A stretch of 60,322 bases of DNA from an uncultured Oscillospiraceae bacterium (GCA_947629775.1 CANRFA010000010.1:1-60322), one strand, 5' to 3'; positions 24,368 to 33,703 are shown, counted from the first letter of the stretch. Notes: generated by a model from the letters alone, not told the origin. Translations and numbers: made by a program.

Positions 24368-27300
24368 ATGGCAGAGGAAAAGGTCACAGAACCTTTTGAG
24401 GACAACGGGAACGGCCGGGATCAGTACGTGCTCGTCATCTCCCCGCAGGTGATGGAATCCATGGCTCAGCTGGTGGCGCAGAAGCGGAGCGCGCTCCAGG
24501 ACCGGATTTCGGAAGCGGAAGACGGATCTCCGGAAGTCATGTTCCGCCTGGGGCAGGACTTTGCGGAGGGCACCAACGGGGTACAGATGGACGAAGAGAA
24601 GGCCTTCTACTGGTTTTGCCGGGCGGCCGAGAGCGGCTACTCTCCGGCGATCGTCAATGTCGCCCGCTGCCTCCTCTACGGAACCGGGACGAAGGAGGAC
24701 CCTGAGACCGGACTGCGTCTGCTTCGGGGTCTGGCTTACGAGCAGGACGATCTGTCCGCCCTGTGCGAACTGGGCCTGTGCTACGAATTGGGCCAGGGAG
24801 TGAAGATCAGTAAGAGGAAGGCCTGCGAGCTGTACCGCGAGGCGGCGGAGCAGGACTACGCCCCCGCGCAGTGCAATCTGGGGTTCTTCTACTACCATGG
24901 GATTGCGGTGGACATGGACTACGACGAGGCCTTCTACTGGTTTACCCGGGCGGCGGAGCAGAACAACGCCCGGGCCATCTGCCTGCAGGGAATGTGCTAT
25001 GAGAACGGCAGCGGGACCGAACGGAACATCGAGGAAGCGGTGGACTGTTACCGCCGGTCCAGCGAGCTGGGATACGCTCCCGCCACCTGCGCCCTTGGCC
25101 TGTGCTACGAGACTGGTACGGGCGTGGAACAGGATCTGTCAAAGGCGCTGGAACTGTACCGGAAGGGGGCGGAGGCCGGCGACGCCCGGTCGCAGTGCAA
25201 TCTGGGCTACCTGTACTACCGGGGGATCGGGACGGTGCAGAACAGACAGAAGGCCTTTGAACTGTTTTCCCTGTCGGCCGAACAGGACTACCCGCGCGCC
25301 CTCCATCTGCAGGGCGAGTGCTTCGAGAACGGCTATGGAACCGAACGGGATCCGGAGAAGGCGGCGGACTGCTACCGCCGGGCCGTCGATGAGGGATACG
25401 CCCCCGCTATGTGCAGTCTGGGCCTGTGTTACGAGATGGGCACAGGCGTGGAAAAGGACCTTCAGAAGGCGCTGGAACTGTACCGGGAGGGAGCGGAGGC
25501 CGGCGACGCCTGGGCGCAGTGCAATCTGGGGTACTTATATTACCAGGGGATCGGGACCGACCGGGACGGGAAGAAGGCCTTTGAACTGTTTTCCCTGTCG
25601 GCCGGGCAGGACCACCCGCGCGCCCTCTGTCTGCTGGGCGAGTGCCATGCAAACGGTTGCGGAACCGAACGGAATCCGGAGAAGGCGGTGGACTGCTACC
25701 GCCGGGCCGCCGATCTGGGATACATTCCCGCCCTGTGCTGTCTGGGCCAGTGTTACGAACATGGCACAGGCGTGGAAAAGGACCTTCAGAAGGCGCTGGA
25801 ACTGTACCGGAAGGGAGCGGAGGCCGGCGACGCCTGCGCGCAGTGCAATCTGGGGTGCTTTTACTACCATGGCATTGCGGTGGAGGAGGACGACGAAGAA
25901 GCGTTCCGCCTGTTCTGCCTGTCGGCCAGCCAGGATTATGGAAGGGCCATCTACCTGCAGGGGGAATGCCTGGAATACGGCTATGGTACGGGGAAGAACC
26001 TGGAGAAAGCGGTGGCCTGCTATCGGAAGGCCTGCGACATGGAATATGGTCCCGCCTTCAGCGCCCTTGGCCTCTGCTACGAGCTGGGTTCCGGCGTAGA
26101 CAGGGACCTTCAGAAGGCCCTGGAGCTGTACCGGAGAGGAGTGGAGGCCGGCGACGCCCGGTCGCAGTGCAATCTGGGCTTCTTCTACTATCGGGGCATC
26201 GCGGTGGAGCGGGACGAGCGAAAGGCCTTTGAACTGTTTTCCCTGTCCGCCAGCCAGGACTATGGCCGTGGCATCTTCCTGCAGGGAGAGTGTTACGTGG
26301 ATGGCCTTGGAACCGAACGGGATCCGGAAAAGGCGGCGGACTGCTACCGCCGGGCCAGCGTAAAATATACTCCCGCTCTGTGCAGTCTCGGATTGTGCTA
26401 CGAGCTGGGCGAGGGGGTGGAACAGGATCAGCAGATGGCGTTCAACCTGTACCGGAAAGGGGCCGAAGCCGGCGACGCCCGGTCGCAATGCAATCTGGGT
26501 TTCTTCTACTATCGTGGGATCGCTGTGGAGCAGGACGAGCGAAAGGCCTTTGACCTGTTTTCCCGATCCGCCAGCCAGGGCAATGCCCGCGGCCTCTATC
26601 TGCAGGGGGAGTGCTACGAGGAAGGCCGCGGCACGGAGAAGGACGGAAAAAAAGCGGTGGAGTGCTATCGGCGGTCCAGCGAGCTGGGATACATTCCGGC
26701 TACCTGCGCCCTTGGCCTGTGCTACGAGAATGGTACAGGCGTGGAAAAGGATCTTTCAAAGGCGGTGGAACTGTACCGGAGGGGGGCGGAAGCCGGGCAC
26801 CCCTGGTCCCAGTGCAATCTGGGGTACTTCTACTATTATGGGATCGGGGTGGAGGAGAATGACGCCGAGGCGTTTCGCCTGTTTTCCCTGGCGGCCCGGA
26901 AGGACCATGCCCGCGCTCTGCGCCTGCAGGGCCAGTGCTACGAGAACGGCTACGGGACGCAAAAGGATCTGACGAAAGCGGTGGAATGCTACCGCCGTTC
27001 CAGCGACCTGGGGTATATCCCGGCCACCTGCGACCTTGCCGTCTGCTATGAAATGGGCGACGGCGTGGAGATGGACAAAAAGAAAGCGCTGGAGCTGTAC
27101 CGGAAGGGCGCGGAGGCCGGCGATGCCCGTTCGCAGTGCTGCCTGGGAGTCTTCTATTATAAGGGAATCGCGGTGGACAGGGATAACGCCGAGGCGTTCC
27201 GCTGGCTCTCTTTGTCGGCCGCACAGGGAGACGCCAGAGCCCTGTATTATCTGGGACAATGTCTGCTGACCGGGCGCGGGACAGAAAAGGACAGAAAGAG

Positions 27301-28156
27301 AGCGGCGGAATGCTATGAGCGATCCGCCTCGGGCGGGTATGCCCCGGCGTTATACGCTCTGGGTTTGTGCTGTGAGTTTGGTTGGGGCGTTGAGAAGGAT
27401 CTGGTCCGGGCGGTGGAACTGTACAGTCGGGCCGACGAGCAGGGCAATGTACGGGCAACCTGCAATCTCGGATACTGCTATTCCAGAGGAATCGGCGTTG
27501 ACCGGGACGACGCGCGCGCGTTTTCCCTCTTTCAGCGGGGGGCTCACCAGAATTACGCCCGGAGTCAGATGCTGCTGGGCGAGTGCTACGAGTATGGCAG
27601 GGGCGTGAAGAAGGATCCGGAGCAGGCGGCCGAGTGGTACCAGCGCTCGGTGGAGCAGGATTACGCGCCGGCCTTTGCCGCCCTGGGGAGCTGCTTTGAA
27701 CTGGGCTTTGGCGTGGAGCGGAATCTGGAGAAAGCGCTGGAGCTCTTCCGGAAAGGGGTTCAGAGGAACAACCCCAGAGCGATGCGTGAGCTGGGCGTGT
27801 GCTTCTGGATCGGACTCGGGACTGCGAAAGATCCGGTTCGGGCGGCGGAGCTCTTTCGAAAGGCGTCGAAACTTGGGGATGTCCGCGCCACGTATCTGCT
27901 CGGGCGATGCTTTGAGCTCGGGCGCGGAGTGGACGCCCCGAATCTGGAGACAGCCATGCAGTACTACAGGCAGGCGGCGCCGGACTGTCGGGAGGCCAAA
28001 GAAGCTCTGAGACGGCTGACCGAACCCTCCGATTCCCGTAGGAAGCCCGGGAAAACCGGGAAGTCCGGGAAGCTCGGGAAATTCGGAGAGCTCGGAAAGC
28101 TCGTGAAGGGCAGAAAAAAGGAACGAAAGAAACGAAGTCCCGGGAAACCGGAATGA
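24368..28156 (+). CDS. Giant Sel1-repeat protein with 108-residue super-repeats
   Basis: A 1262-residue soluble protein built almost wholly of Sel1-like (TPR-class) helical repeats of 36 residues, about 32 in all. They are grouped in threes: nine blocks of 108 residues (324 bases), each with one repeat containing QCNLGFFYYRGI, one containing LQGECYENGYGTE and one containing ALGLCYEMGTGVE. The phrase encoding LELYRKGAEAGD recurs at 25148, 25472, 25796 and 26120, exactly 324 bases apart. A basic Lys/Gly-rich tail (Gly-Lys repeats) closes the protein. No signal peptide. Sel1 arrays are protein-binding scaffolds; the partner is unknown. ATG 24368 is preferred to GTG 24359 by spacing from GGAAGG. 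Confidence 0.88.
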   Translation: MAEEKVTEPFEDNGNGRDQYVLVISPQVMESMAQLVAQKRSALQDRISEAEDGSPEVMFRLGQDFAEGTNGVQMDEEKAFYWFCRAAESGYSPAIVNVARCLLYGTGTKEDPETGLRLLRGLAYEQDDLSALCELGLCYELGQGVKISKRKACELYREAAEQDYAPAQCNLGFFYYHGIAVDMDYDEAFYWFTRAAEQNNARAICLQGMCYENGSGTERNIEEAVDCYRRSSELGYAPATCALGLCYETGTGVEQDLSKALELYRKGAEAGDARSQCNLGYLYYRGIGTVQNRQKAFELFSLSAEQDYPRALHLQGECFENGYGTERDPEKAADCYRRAVDEGYAPAMCSLGLCYEMGTGVEKDLQKALELYREGAEAGDAWAQCNLGYLYYQGIGTDRDGKKAFELFSLSAGQDHPRALCLLGECHANGCGTERNPEKAVDCYRRAADLGYIPALCCLGQCYEHGTGVEKDLQKALELYRKGAEAGDACAQCNLGCFYYHGIAVEEDDEEAFRLFCLSASQDYGRAIYLQGECLEYGYGTGKNLEKAVACYRKACDMEYGPAFSALGLCYELGSGVDRDLQKALELYRRGVEAGDARSQCNLGFFYYRGIAVERDERKAFELFSLSASQDYGRGIFLQGECYVDGLGTERDPEKAADCYRRASVKYTPALCSLGLCYELGEGVEQDQQMAFNLYRKGAEAGDARSQCNLGFFYYRGIAVEQDERKAFDLFSRSASQGNARGLYLQGECYEEGRGTEKDGKKAVECYRRSSELGYIPATCALGLCYENGTGVEKDLSKAVELYRRGAEAGHPWSQCNLGYFYYYGIGVEENDAEAFRLFSLAARKDHARALRLQGQCYENGYGTQKDLTKAVECYRRSSDLGYIPATCDLAVCYEMGDGVEMDKKKALELYRKGAEAGDARSQCCLGVFYYKGIAVDRDNAEAFRWLSLSAAQGDARALYYLGQCLLTGRGTEKDRKRAAECYERSASGGYAPALYALGLCCEFGWGVEKDLVRAVELYSRADEQGNVRATCNLGYCYSRGIGVDRDDARAFSLFQRGAHQNYARSQMLLGECYEYGRGVKKDPEQAAEWYQRSVEQDYAPAFAALGSCFELGFGVERNLEKALELFRKGVQRNNPRAMRELGVCFWIGLGTAKDPVRAAELFRKASKLGDVRATYLLGRCFELGRGVDAPNLETAMQYYRQAAPDCREAKEALRRLTEPSDSRRKPGKTGKSGKLGKFGELGKLVKGRKKERKKRSPGKPE
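24868..27770 (+). repeat. 324-bp tandem higher-order repeat array
   Basis: Nine in-frame copies of a 324-base unit inside the Sel1 gene. Copies in the middle (about 25150-27100) are most alike at DNA level; copy 5 lacks one codon (the segment reading Arg-Ala-Ser-Val-Lys-Tyr), and the outer copies have diverged. This is the pattern of unequal exchange acting mainly on the centre. Confidence 0.85.
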
Positions 28157-28214
28157 GCCGCCTGGAGCGGTAAGAGAGAACGGTTCCGGTCCGATGACCG
28201 GAGCCGGACCGGGA

Positions 28215-28259
28215 ACCCGGGTAATGTCCGCGGAGGACCGCGGGGATTGCCCGGGTTTT
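28215..28259 (+). terminator. Terminator of the Sel1 gene
   Basis: Long interrupted stem: CCCGGGTAAT and CCGCGG arms (28215-28233) pair with 28238-28255, followed by TTTT at 28256-28259. Confidence 0.75.
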
Positions 28260-28592
28260 GTCCTGGAGCGCCGTGGGAGGGATCCCCGGAGACCGGAGGC
28301 CCCCGTCGGATTGAGGATCTCCTGTGCAGACAGGTTCCTCTTTGCGCCGGACTGACAGGAGATCGGACGCTCTGAAACGACTGCCTGAGTTCGACCTCGG
28401 CGCAAGAGCGGAAACGAAGGGCCAGGAGACCCGGACGATTCAGCAAAACGGAGCGGACATACCGCTCCGGAAGGCGGATCACCGGATCAGGCCGTCGGGC
28501 GGCGCGGATCTGAGCGGTTCCGACGGCGGGACTGCACGGTTACCGCAGGTATGGTCCGGCAGGCGGCAGACAGATGCGAGGAGGCTGGAACA
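28260..28592. other. Intergenic stretch without recognised gene
   Basis: About 330 bases between the Sel1 terminator and the next gene. One 90-codon frame is open on the plus strand but has no ribosome-binding site and an Arg-rich, shadow-like composition. A promoter for the next gene should be here but I see no clear consensus. Confidence 0.5.
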
Positions 28593-29084
28593 GTGAAGAA
28601 CTTTTACGGGCAGGTGGAAGAGCGCCTGCGCGCCATGACAGAAGAGGAGAAGGACAGCTGGATTCTGACTGTGGCCACGCATGTACGCGGGCGGGACCAG
28701 GACCGGTTTCTGATGAGCCTTCGCGCAAGGGGAGGCGGGTCCGGGAGCGGATCTGAGGCGGGCGGTTCGGGCTCTCCCCTGGCGGAAGACTGGGAAGCCA
28801 TTCGGGATCTGCTGGCGGATCTGGCTCTGGAGCCGTACCTCGACGATCAGCTCGAGTTCGATCAGATCTGGGAGATAGTGGAGACCCGGATCCGGGAAGG
28901 CGGCTTCGAGAAGGAGCCGTGGGAGCTGAAGGAGAAGATCCTGCGGGAGCTCTATGCCAACGACTTCTACATTGAATATGGCATCGAAGATCCCATGCAG
29001 GATCTGGAGAGAGCCATGTGTGTAAGCGAAGAGGAAAAGCGGAAGCGGGAAGTCCTGCGCCGGCAGTTCCGGATCCGGGACTGA
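28593..29084 (+). CDS. Unknown acidic helical protein
   Basis: A 163-residue protein from GTG 28593, preceded by GAGGAGG at a 7-10 base distance. Residues 1-50 are helical and charged, a Gly/Ser-rich linker follows (about 45-65), then an acidic helical domain with many Glu, Trp and Tyr. No recognised family, signal peptide or membrane segment. It follows the Sel1 scaffold gene on the same strand but behind a terminator, so it is probably separately expressed. A role as scaffold client is only a thought. Confidence 0.65.
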   Translation: MKNFYGQVEERLRAMTEEEKDSWILTVATHVRGRDQDRFLMSLRARGGGSGSGSEAGGSGSPLAEDWEAIRDLLADLALEPYLDDQLEFDQIWEIVETRIREGGFEKEPWELKEKILRELYANDFYIEYGIEDPMQDLERAMCVSEEEKRKREVLRRQFRIRD

Positions 29085-29147
29085 GGAAGATCCGATTTCC
29101 GCCCGAACCGGCATACGGAAGCGGAAAAGCAGGACAGCAGCAGAAAA

Positions 29148-29179
29148 GCCAGGTTCCCGGGGACGGGAACCTGGCTTTT
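29148..29179. terminator. Convergent terminator (28593 gene / rnc)
   Basis: Perfect 12-bp stem (29148-29159 with 29164-29175) with TTTT after it on the plus strand and, on the minus strand, TTTT from AAAA at 29144-29147. Confidence 0.9.
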
Positions 29180-29186
29180 ATGACGA

Positions 29187-29879
29187 TCAGTCGGGATCGA
29201 GAGCGCCCAGCGCTTTCAGGGCGACCCGGGCGGCGGCCTGTTCGGCTTCCTTCTTGCTGTGGCCGGAACCGGTGCCCAAAGGGGTGCCATTGAGATTCAC
29301 TTCCATGAAAAAGCGCTTGTTGTGGTCCGGGCCCTCTTCGCCTGTGAGCACGTAGCGCAGAATCTGGCCGGATTCCCGCTGGACCACTTCCTGCAGCATG
29401 GTCTTATAGTCCCGGGGCCGGCGAAGGCTGTCCACCTCCCGGGTCAGAATGAACCGCTGAATGATGCGGCGCGCGGAGCCGATTCCTCCGTCCAGATAGA
29501 CGGCGGCCAGCACCGCTTCCACAGCGTCCGCCCGGATGGAGGGGCGTTCCCGGCCGCCGCCGGCCTCCTCCCCTTTGCCCAGGCGCAGATGATCGCCCAG
29601 ATGGAGCTGAGCGGCCACCTCCGCCAGACTTTCCTCGCAGACAAGAATCGAGCGGGCGCGGGTCAGGCTTCCCTCCGGAAGGTCCGGATGGGCCCGGTAG
29701 AGATGTTCCGCTGTAACCATGCCCAGAATGGCGTCCCCCAGAAACTCCAGGCGCTCGTTGCTCTGGAGTCTTCCCCGGCTCTCATTGGCCCGGGAGCTGT
29801 GGGTCAGGGCGTTTTCCAGCAGGGACAGGTCCTGAAACGTATAGCCCAGTTTTTTCTGTAAGGACTCCAGTGTCTCCAA
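29187..29879 (-). CDS. rnc: Ribonuclease III
   Basis: A 230-residue double-strand-specific endoribonuclease for rRNA and mRNA processing. The signature NERLEFLGDAILG is at about 41-53, the second metal ligand region is DAVEAVLAAVYLDGG, and the C-terminal double-stranded-RNA-binding domain carries the SKKEAEQAAA helix. It is downstream of acpP on the minus strand, a common Firmicute pairing, but a terminator stands between them. Confidence 0.96.
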   Translation of the reverse strand: METLESLQKKLGYTFQDLSLLENALTHSSRANESRGRLQSNERLEFLGDAILGMVTAEHLYRAHPDLPEGSLTRARSILVCEESLAEVAAQLHLGDHLRLGKGEEAGGGRERPSIRADAVEAVLAAVYLDGGIGSARRIIQRFILTREVDSLRRPRDYKTMLQEVVQRESGQILRYVLTGEEGPDHNKRFFMEVNLNGTPLGTGSGHSKKEAEQAAARVALKALGALDPD

Positions 29880-29955
29880 TACAATAACCTCCAGAGAGAA
29901 ATACCCGGCGGCAGGTCGCCGGTCACGAGTGGCCGGGGAAGCCCGCGCCGATCTT

Positions 29956-29988
29956 TAAAAACTGCCCGGTGGGCAGCCACCGGGCAGT
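29956..29988 (-). terminator. Terminator after acpP
   Basis: Perfect 12-bp stem (29961-29972 with 29977-29988), followed on the minus strand by TTTTT at 29956-29960. Confidence 0.88.
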
Positions 29989-29994
29989 GGATGG

Positions 29995-30228
29995 TCAGTC
30001 CAGCCTGTTCTGCAGGAACCGGACAAGGTCTCCTACCGTGACGATGGAAGAGGCGTCTTCCTCTTCCAGTTCCTCGATCCCGAACTCCTCCTCCAGAGCC
30101 ATGGAGAGGTCCACGATGTCCACGGAATCGGCGGAGAGGTCGTCGGCGAAAGAGGTTTCCATCGTGACGCTGTCCGGATCCACGTTGAACTGTTCGGCGA
30201 TCAGTTCCCTCAGTTTCCTGAAAATCAT
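29995..30228 (-). CDS. acpP: Acyl carrier protein
   Basis: A 77-residue acidic four-helix protein carrying acyl chains on a phosphopantetheine arm. The modified serine is in [11 protein letters not shown] (Ser-Val-Asp rather than the usual Asp-Ser-Leu-Asp, still with the required Asp-Ser). Strong terminator and own promoter indicate independent high expression. Confidence 0.95.
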   Translation of the reverse strand: MIFRKLRELIAEQFNVDPDSVTMETSFADDLSADSVDIVDLSMALEEEFGIEELEEEDASSIVTVGDLVRFLQNRLD

Positions 30229-30272
30229 AAGGCAAACGCTCCTTCTTGTGCGGCGGGCACATGTCTGCCATT

Positions 30273-30301
30273 ACTATAGGCAGATCCACGGAAAAAGTCA
30301 A
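30273..30301 (-). promoter_or_regulatory. sigmaA promoter of acpP
   Basis: Minus strand TTGACT (30296-30301), 17 bases, TATAGT (30273-30278), 45 bases before the start. Confidence 0.72.
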
Positions 30302-30339
30302 TAGGGGCCGGTGAAATTTCGGTCAGACTGCGCAGAGAA

Positions 30340-31467
30340 CTACTGATAGCGGGTCTGGCTGGCGATAAACTTCTGCAGCTGGTTGTAGGTGCGGAAGAAG
30401 TGATGCGCGTCGTCGTCGCCGAGAGCGTAGTAGTAGTCCCTCGTGCTGTCCGGATTCATGGCCGCCTTGATGGAATCCATGCCGGGGTTGGCGATGGGGC
30501 CCGGGGGCAGTCCCTTATAGAGATAGGTGTTGTAGGGAGAGTCGATGGTCTGGTCCTCGGCGGTAGGTTCCCGGCCGCCGTTGATGTAGACCAGGGTGGC
30601 GTCCACCTGCAGGAACCCCGCGGGTTCCGCGTCCGGGTGGTCCAGACGGTTGAAGATGACCGAGGCGATGTGGCTGCGGTCGTTGCCGTCCGTCTCCCGT
30701 TCGATCATGGAGGCCACGGTGATGATATCGTGGATGGAGCGGCCGCTGTCCAGGATTTCCTCGCGCATGTCGTCGGTCAGGCTGGCGTCAAAGGCGACCA
30801 GCATTTTGTTGATGGCGTAGAGGGCGCTGTGGGGAGTATAGAAGTTGTAGGTGCTGGGGAAGAGGTAGCCCTCCAGCCGGTTGGGATCCCCGAGAGGGAT
30901 GTCCTGCAGGAAGGAGAAGGCGTAGTCGTGGTTGGCGGCCACGTCGTTCAGCTCTTCCACCGTAGAGACGCCCTTGTCCTCCAGCAGCTGGAAGATCTGC
31001 GCCACGGTGTAGCCCTCCGGAATGGTGACGCTGATCTCCTGCTTGTTGGCGGAGTTCATGCTCATGCCGGCCAGCAGCGCCCGGTAGTCCATGTTGGTGC
31101 TGAGGTTATAGGTTCCGGAGGAGATCTTCTCCTCGCCGTGGGTGACTTTGGCGAAGAGACGGAAGAGGGATTTGTACTCGATGAGTCCCTCCTCCTTCAG
31201 ACGGTCAACGACATCGTCGAAGGTGTCGTCCTTGTCGATGGAGATGGTGACGGACTTTTCCTGCTTGTTCAGCGCCAGCACGTCGTTGGCGGCGATCCAG
31301 CCCACGCAGGCCAGCAGGATGGAAATGCTGATGACAGCGGCCACATAGAGCAGAGCGAAGCTCACCACGGAGCCGGCCGACCGGCGGTGTCTGCGCTTGC
31401 CGACCTTCTTTTTCTTTTTCTCCGGGGGCGCCTCGCGGCTCCTGCGTGTCCTTTTTTCCTCTGGCAT
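30340..31467 (-). CDS. mltG: Endolytic murein transglycosylase MltG (YceG family)
   Basis: A 375-residue single-pass membrane protein that cleaves nascent glycan strands and sets their length. A basic N-terminus (residues 1-35, Lys/Arg-rich) precedes the membrane helix at about 35-60. The LysM-like domain comes next, then the catalytic YceG domain with EGYLFPSTY and the catalytic glutamate in ASMIERET. It lies in the tagA-tmk-DJ-1-mltG run on the minus strand. Confidence 0.93.
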   Translation of the reverse strand: MPEEKRTRRSREAPPEKKKKKVGKRRHRRSAGSVVSFALLYVAAVISISILLACVGWIAANDVLALNKQEKSVTISIDKDDTFDDVVDRLKEEGLIEYKSLFRLFAKVTHGEEKISSGTYNLSTNMDYRALLAGMSMNSANKQEISVTIPEGYTVAQIFQLLEDKGVSTVEELNDVAANHDYAFSFLQDIPLGDPNRLEGYLFPSTYNFYTPHSALYAINKMLVAFDASLTDDMREEILDSGRSIHDIITVASMIERETDGNDRSHIASVIFNRLDHPDAEPAGFLQVDATLVYINGGREPTAEDQTIDSPYNTYLYKGLPPGPIANPGMDSIKAAMNPDSTRDYYYALGDDDAHHFFRTYNQLQKFIASQTRYQ

Positions 31468-31595
31468 AGGATCCTCCTGTTACATCTTCCGGCCCGCCGC
31501 CGTGTCCGGTCCGGTTGCAGGGAACCGGAGAACTGAGACGGAGCGCGACGCGCGGGATGGGAGAGAAATGAAAGTGGAAGGGAAGGGGCTCCCCG

Positions 31596-32147
31596 TCAGG
31601 CGCTGTAGTGGATGCCGGCGGCGACCTTCGCCGCCATCTCTTCGCCGGCCAGCCGGGCGACCAGGCGCAGGCCGAAGTCGAAGGCGGAGCCGGCGGCCCG
31701 TCCCGTGGTCAGAGTGCCGTCGTCCACGGCCCCCTGGTCCGGATGGAGCGTGGCGTCCGTCATCTGAGACTCCCAGCGCGCGTCCGGATAGCAGACGGCG
31801 TTGCGGCCATGGAGCAGCCCCCAGTTGCCCAGCAGGGAGGGAGCGGCGCAGATGGCGGCGATGGGAATGCCCCGGGCGTCCGCCTCCGTGAAAAGGCGAC
31901 GTACTTCGTCGCTTTTCCCCAGGTTGGCTACGCCCACCCCGCCGCCGGGAAGGACGAGCAGGCTGGCGTTCTCCAGAGAAACCCCGCTAAGAGGCAGATC
32001 CGCCTGTACGGTGATGCCATGTCCGCCGGTGACAGGACCCTCCGGTACGGCCACCAGGGACGTCTCTACGCCTGCCCGGCGCAGCAGATCCGTCGGAACA
32101 AGAGCCTCCGCTTCCTCAAAGCCAGGGGCCAGAAAGAGATAGACCAT
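31596..32147 (-). CDS. DJ-1/PfpI family protein (YajL-like)
   Basis: A 183-residue class I glutamine amidotransferase-like fold protein. The conserved nucleophile elbow is AICAAPSLLGNWGLL with the reactive Cys near residue 100, and the family Glu sits in FEEAEALVP near residue 12. YajL/DJ-1 proteins are associated with oxidative and carbonyl stress repair; exact activity is disputed. AAGGAGGTC precedes the ATG. Between tmk and mltG. Confidence 0.88.
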   Translation of the reverse strand: MVYLFLAPGFEEAEALVPTDLLRRAGVETSLVAVPEGPVTGGHGITVQADLPLSGVSLENASLLVLPGGGVGVANLGKSDEVRRLFTEADARGIPIAAICAAPSLLGNWGLLHGRNAVCYPDARWESQMTDATLHPDQGAVDDGTLTTGRAAGSAFDFGLRLVARLAGEEMAAKVAAGIHYSA

Positions 32148-32182
32148 GGAAAGAGACCTCCTTATATATAATGTAAGAGTGA

Positions 32183-32851
32183 TCAGAGAAGGGGAGAAAC
32201 CAGTCCCCAGATTTCCTGATGAATGTCTTCCACACTCCGCAGCTGTCCTTCGCCGTTCAGGCAGGAAACCACGGTCCAGCCCAGCAGAGAGGCGGCCTGG
32301 CGGGCGCAGTCCCGGCAGCTGGCCAGGTAGGCGGTGTCCAGTTCGTGGATGTCCGCGCGGGTATGGGTTTCCTCCTCCCGGGCTCTCAACAGCGAGACCG
32401 CCCGATCCACAGGCATGTCCAGCAGAATCACCAGGTCAGGCCGGGGGAGACCCAGACGGACATACTCGTAGTCGTCCAGCCAGGTGAGGAAGGCCGGGCG
32501 ATCTTCCGGCGCGCACTTTGCGCCCTGATGAATGGCGTTCGAGGTGGTGTAGCGGTCCGCCAGCACGAGACCGCCCTCCTCGTACCAGGTTCCCCACACC
32601 TTTTTCAGGGAGGCGTAGCGGTCCACGGCGTAGAAGGAGGAGGCCGCGTAGGGGTTCACATCGTCCGGATGAGAGCCGAACTCCCCGGCCAGATACATGC
32701 GGATCAGGGCGGAGGAGGGTTCCTGATACTGGGGAAAGACCAGCTGGCGGCTGGGAATGCCCGCTTCCTCCACGTGCCGGCAGAGCCGGCGGTACTGGGT
32801 GGACTTGCCGCAGCCGTCCGTGCCTTCCAGCACGATCAGTTTACCTGCCAC
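32183..32851 (-). CDS. tmk: Thymidylate kinase
   Basis: A 222-residue P-loop kinase phosphorylating dTMP. The Walker A is EGTDGCGKST at about 8-17, the DR(Y/H) motif is ADRYTTSN, and the LID arginine region follows. Start is the GTG at 32851, giving MAGKLIVLEG; it sits inside the last codons of tagA (11-base overlap), so the two are coupled. Longer N-terminal readings overlap tagA and lack support. Confidence 0.92.
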   Translation of the reverse strand: MAGKLIVLEGTDGCGKSTQYRRLCRHVEEAGIPSRQLVFPQYQEPSSALIRMYLAGEFGSHPDDVNPYAASSFYAVDRYASLKKVWGTWYEEGGLVLADRYTTSNAIHQGAKCAPEDRPAFLTWLDDYEYVRLGLPRPDLVILLDMPVDRAVSLLRAREEETHTRADIHELDTAYLASCRDCARQAASLLGWTVVSCLNGEGQLRSVEDIHQEIWGLVSPLL

Positions 32852-33587
32852 GCTTTGTCCCTCCCTTTCCGCCGGCGACCCGGGCCTTCGTGGCCTTGAC
32901 CAGAACCAGGGGCAGGCGGGCCATGCGGCCGAAGCGCTGCGGTTCGCACTTGAGGCGGTAGGCCCACTCCAGACCCAGACGGCGCCAGCTCTCCGGCGCC
33001 CGGATGGTGTGGCCGGAGAAGACATCCAGTGCGCCTCCCAGCCCGATAGCCATGCGGGCGCCCGTGCGGGGGCCCCACTTCGTCATCCAGAGTTCCTGCT
33101 TGGGGGCGCCCAGGCAGACAAAGATCAGGTCCGGACGCGCGTCCGCCACTTCCCGGAAGAGCGCCTCTTCGTCCTGGAAGTAGCCGTCGTGGGTGCCGCA
33201 GAGAACGATGTTGGGATACTGTTCCCGGATGTGAGCTCCGGCCTCTTCCGCGATATGGGGCTTTGCCCCCAGCAGAAACAGACGCCCGCTGCGCAGGTTG
33301 AGGCACTTCAGCATGTCCGCGGCGAATTCGATGCCCGGAAGGCGCTCCTTTATGGGAGTGCCGAGGATTTTCGCGGCGTAGATGACGCCGATGCCGTCTG
33401 GCAGCACCAGATCCGCGCGGTTCAGGGCCTGCCGGAAGGCGGGATTCTTCTCCGAGTCCAGGATGAACTCGGGGTTGGGGGTCACAACATAGTGAAAGCG
33501 GTCCTCGTCCAGGAGCTGGGCCCCCCGCTGGGCGGCCTCCTGACGGGTCATGTTGTCGAACCGGATTCCTAAGACATCTGTTTTCAA
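32841..33587 (-). CDS. tagA: N-acetylmannosaminyltransferase (TagA/WecG/CpsF family)
   Basis: A 248-residue GT26 enzyme that adds ManNAc to GlcNAc-PP-undecaprenol, completing the linkage unit of wall polymers. The signatures TPNPEFI, LPDGIGVIYAA, LGAKPHIAEEA and VCLGAPKQELWM are all present. A TTG start at 33587 is chosen: GGGAGGA lies 6 bases upstream and the protein then begins like its relatives (Lys-Thr-Asp-Val-Leu-Gly). It completes the TagO-MnaA-TagA path from a second locus. Confidence 0.93.
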   Translation of the reverse strand: MKTDVLGIRFDNMTRQEAAQRGAQLLDEDRFHYVVTPNPEFILDSEKNPAFRQALNRADLVLPDGIGVIYAAKILGTPIKERLPGIEFAADMLKCLNLRSGRLFLLGAKPHIAEEAGAHIREQYPNIVLCGTHDGYFQDEEALFREVADARPDLIFVCLGAPKQELWMTKWGPRTGARMAIGLGGALDVFSGHTIRAPESWRRLGLEWAYRLKCEPQRFGRMARLPLVLVKATKARVAGGKGGTKRGR

Positions 33588-33642
33588 GGGAAATCCTCCC
33601 AAATCGTTTCCTGAGGAGGGCGGGCGCCCTCAAACGGTGACA

Positions 33643-33671
33643 ATTATAACATGCCTCCCGGGCGATGTCAA
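33643..33671 (-). promoter_or_regulatory. sigmaA promoter of the tagA operon
   Basis: Minus strand TTGACA (33666-33671), 17 bases, TATAAT (33643-33648): a near-consensus promoter. Confidence 0.85.
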
Positions 33672-33703
33672 ACCGGGTGCTTCAGGAAAGAGGCTCTTTT
33701 TCG

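Noticed and set aside
20935-24405. Long minus-strand frame across dnaG and rpoD
   Set aside because: Mirror of two well-defined plus-strand genes; Leu/Gln/His-rich shadow composition.
24868-27770. Mobile-element or satellite origin for the repeats
   Set aside because: The 324-base units stay in frame and encode a coherent Sel1 consensus, so they are a coding array.
28324-28596. 90-codon ORF upstream of the unknown acidic protein
   Set aside because: No start signal, shadow-like Arg/Gly-rich composition, overlaps the better-supported GTG start at 28593.
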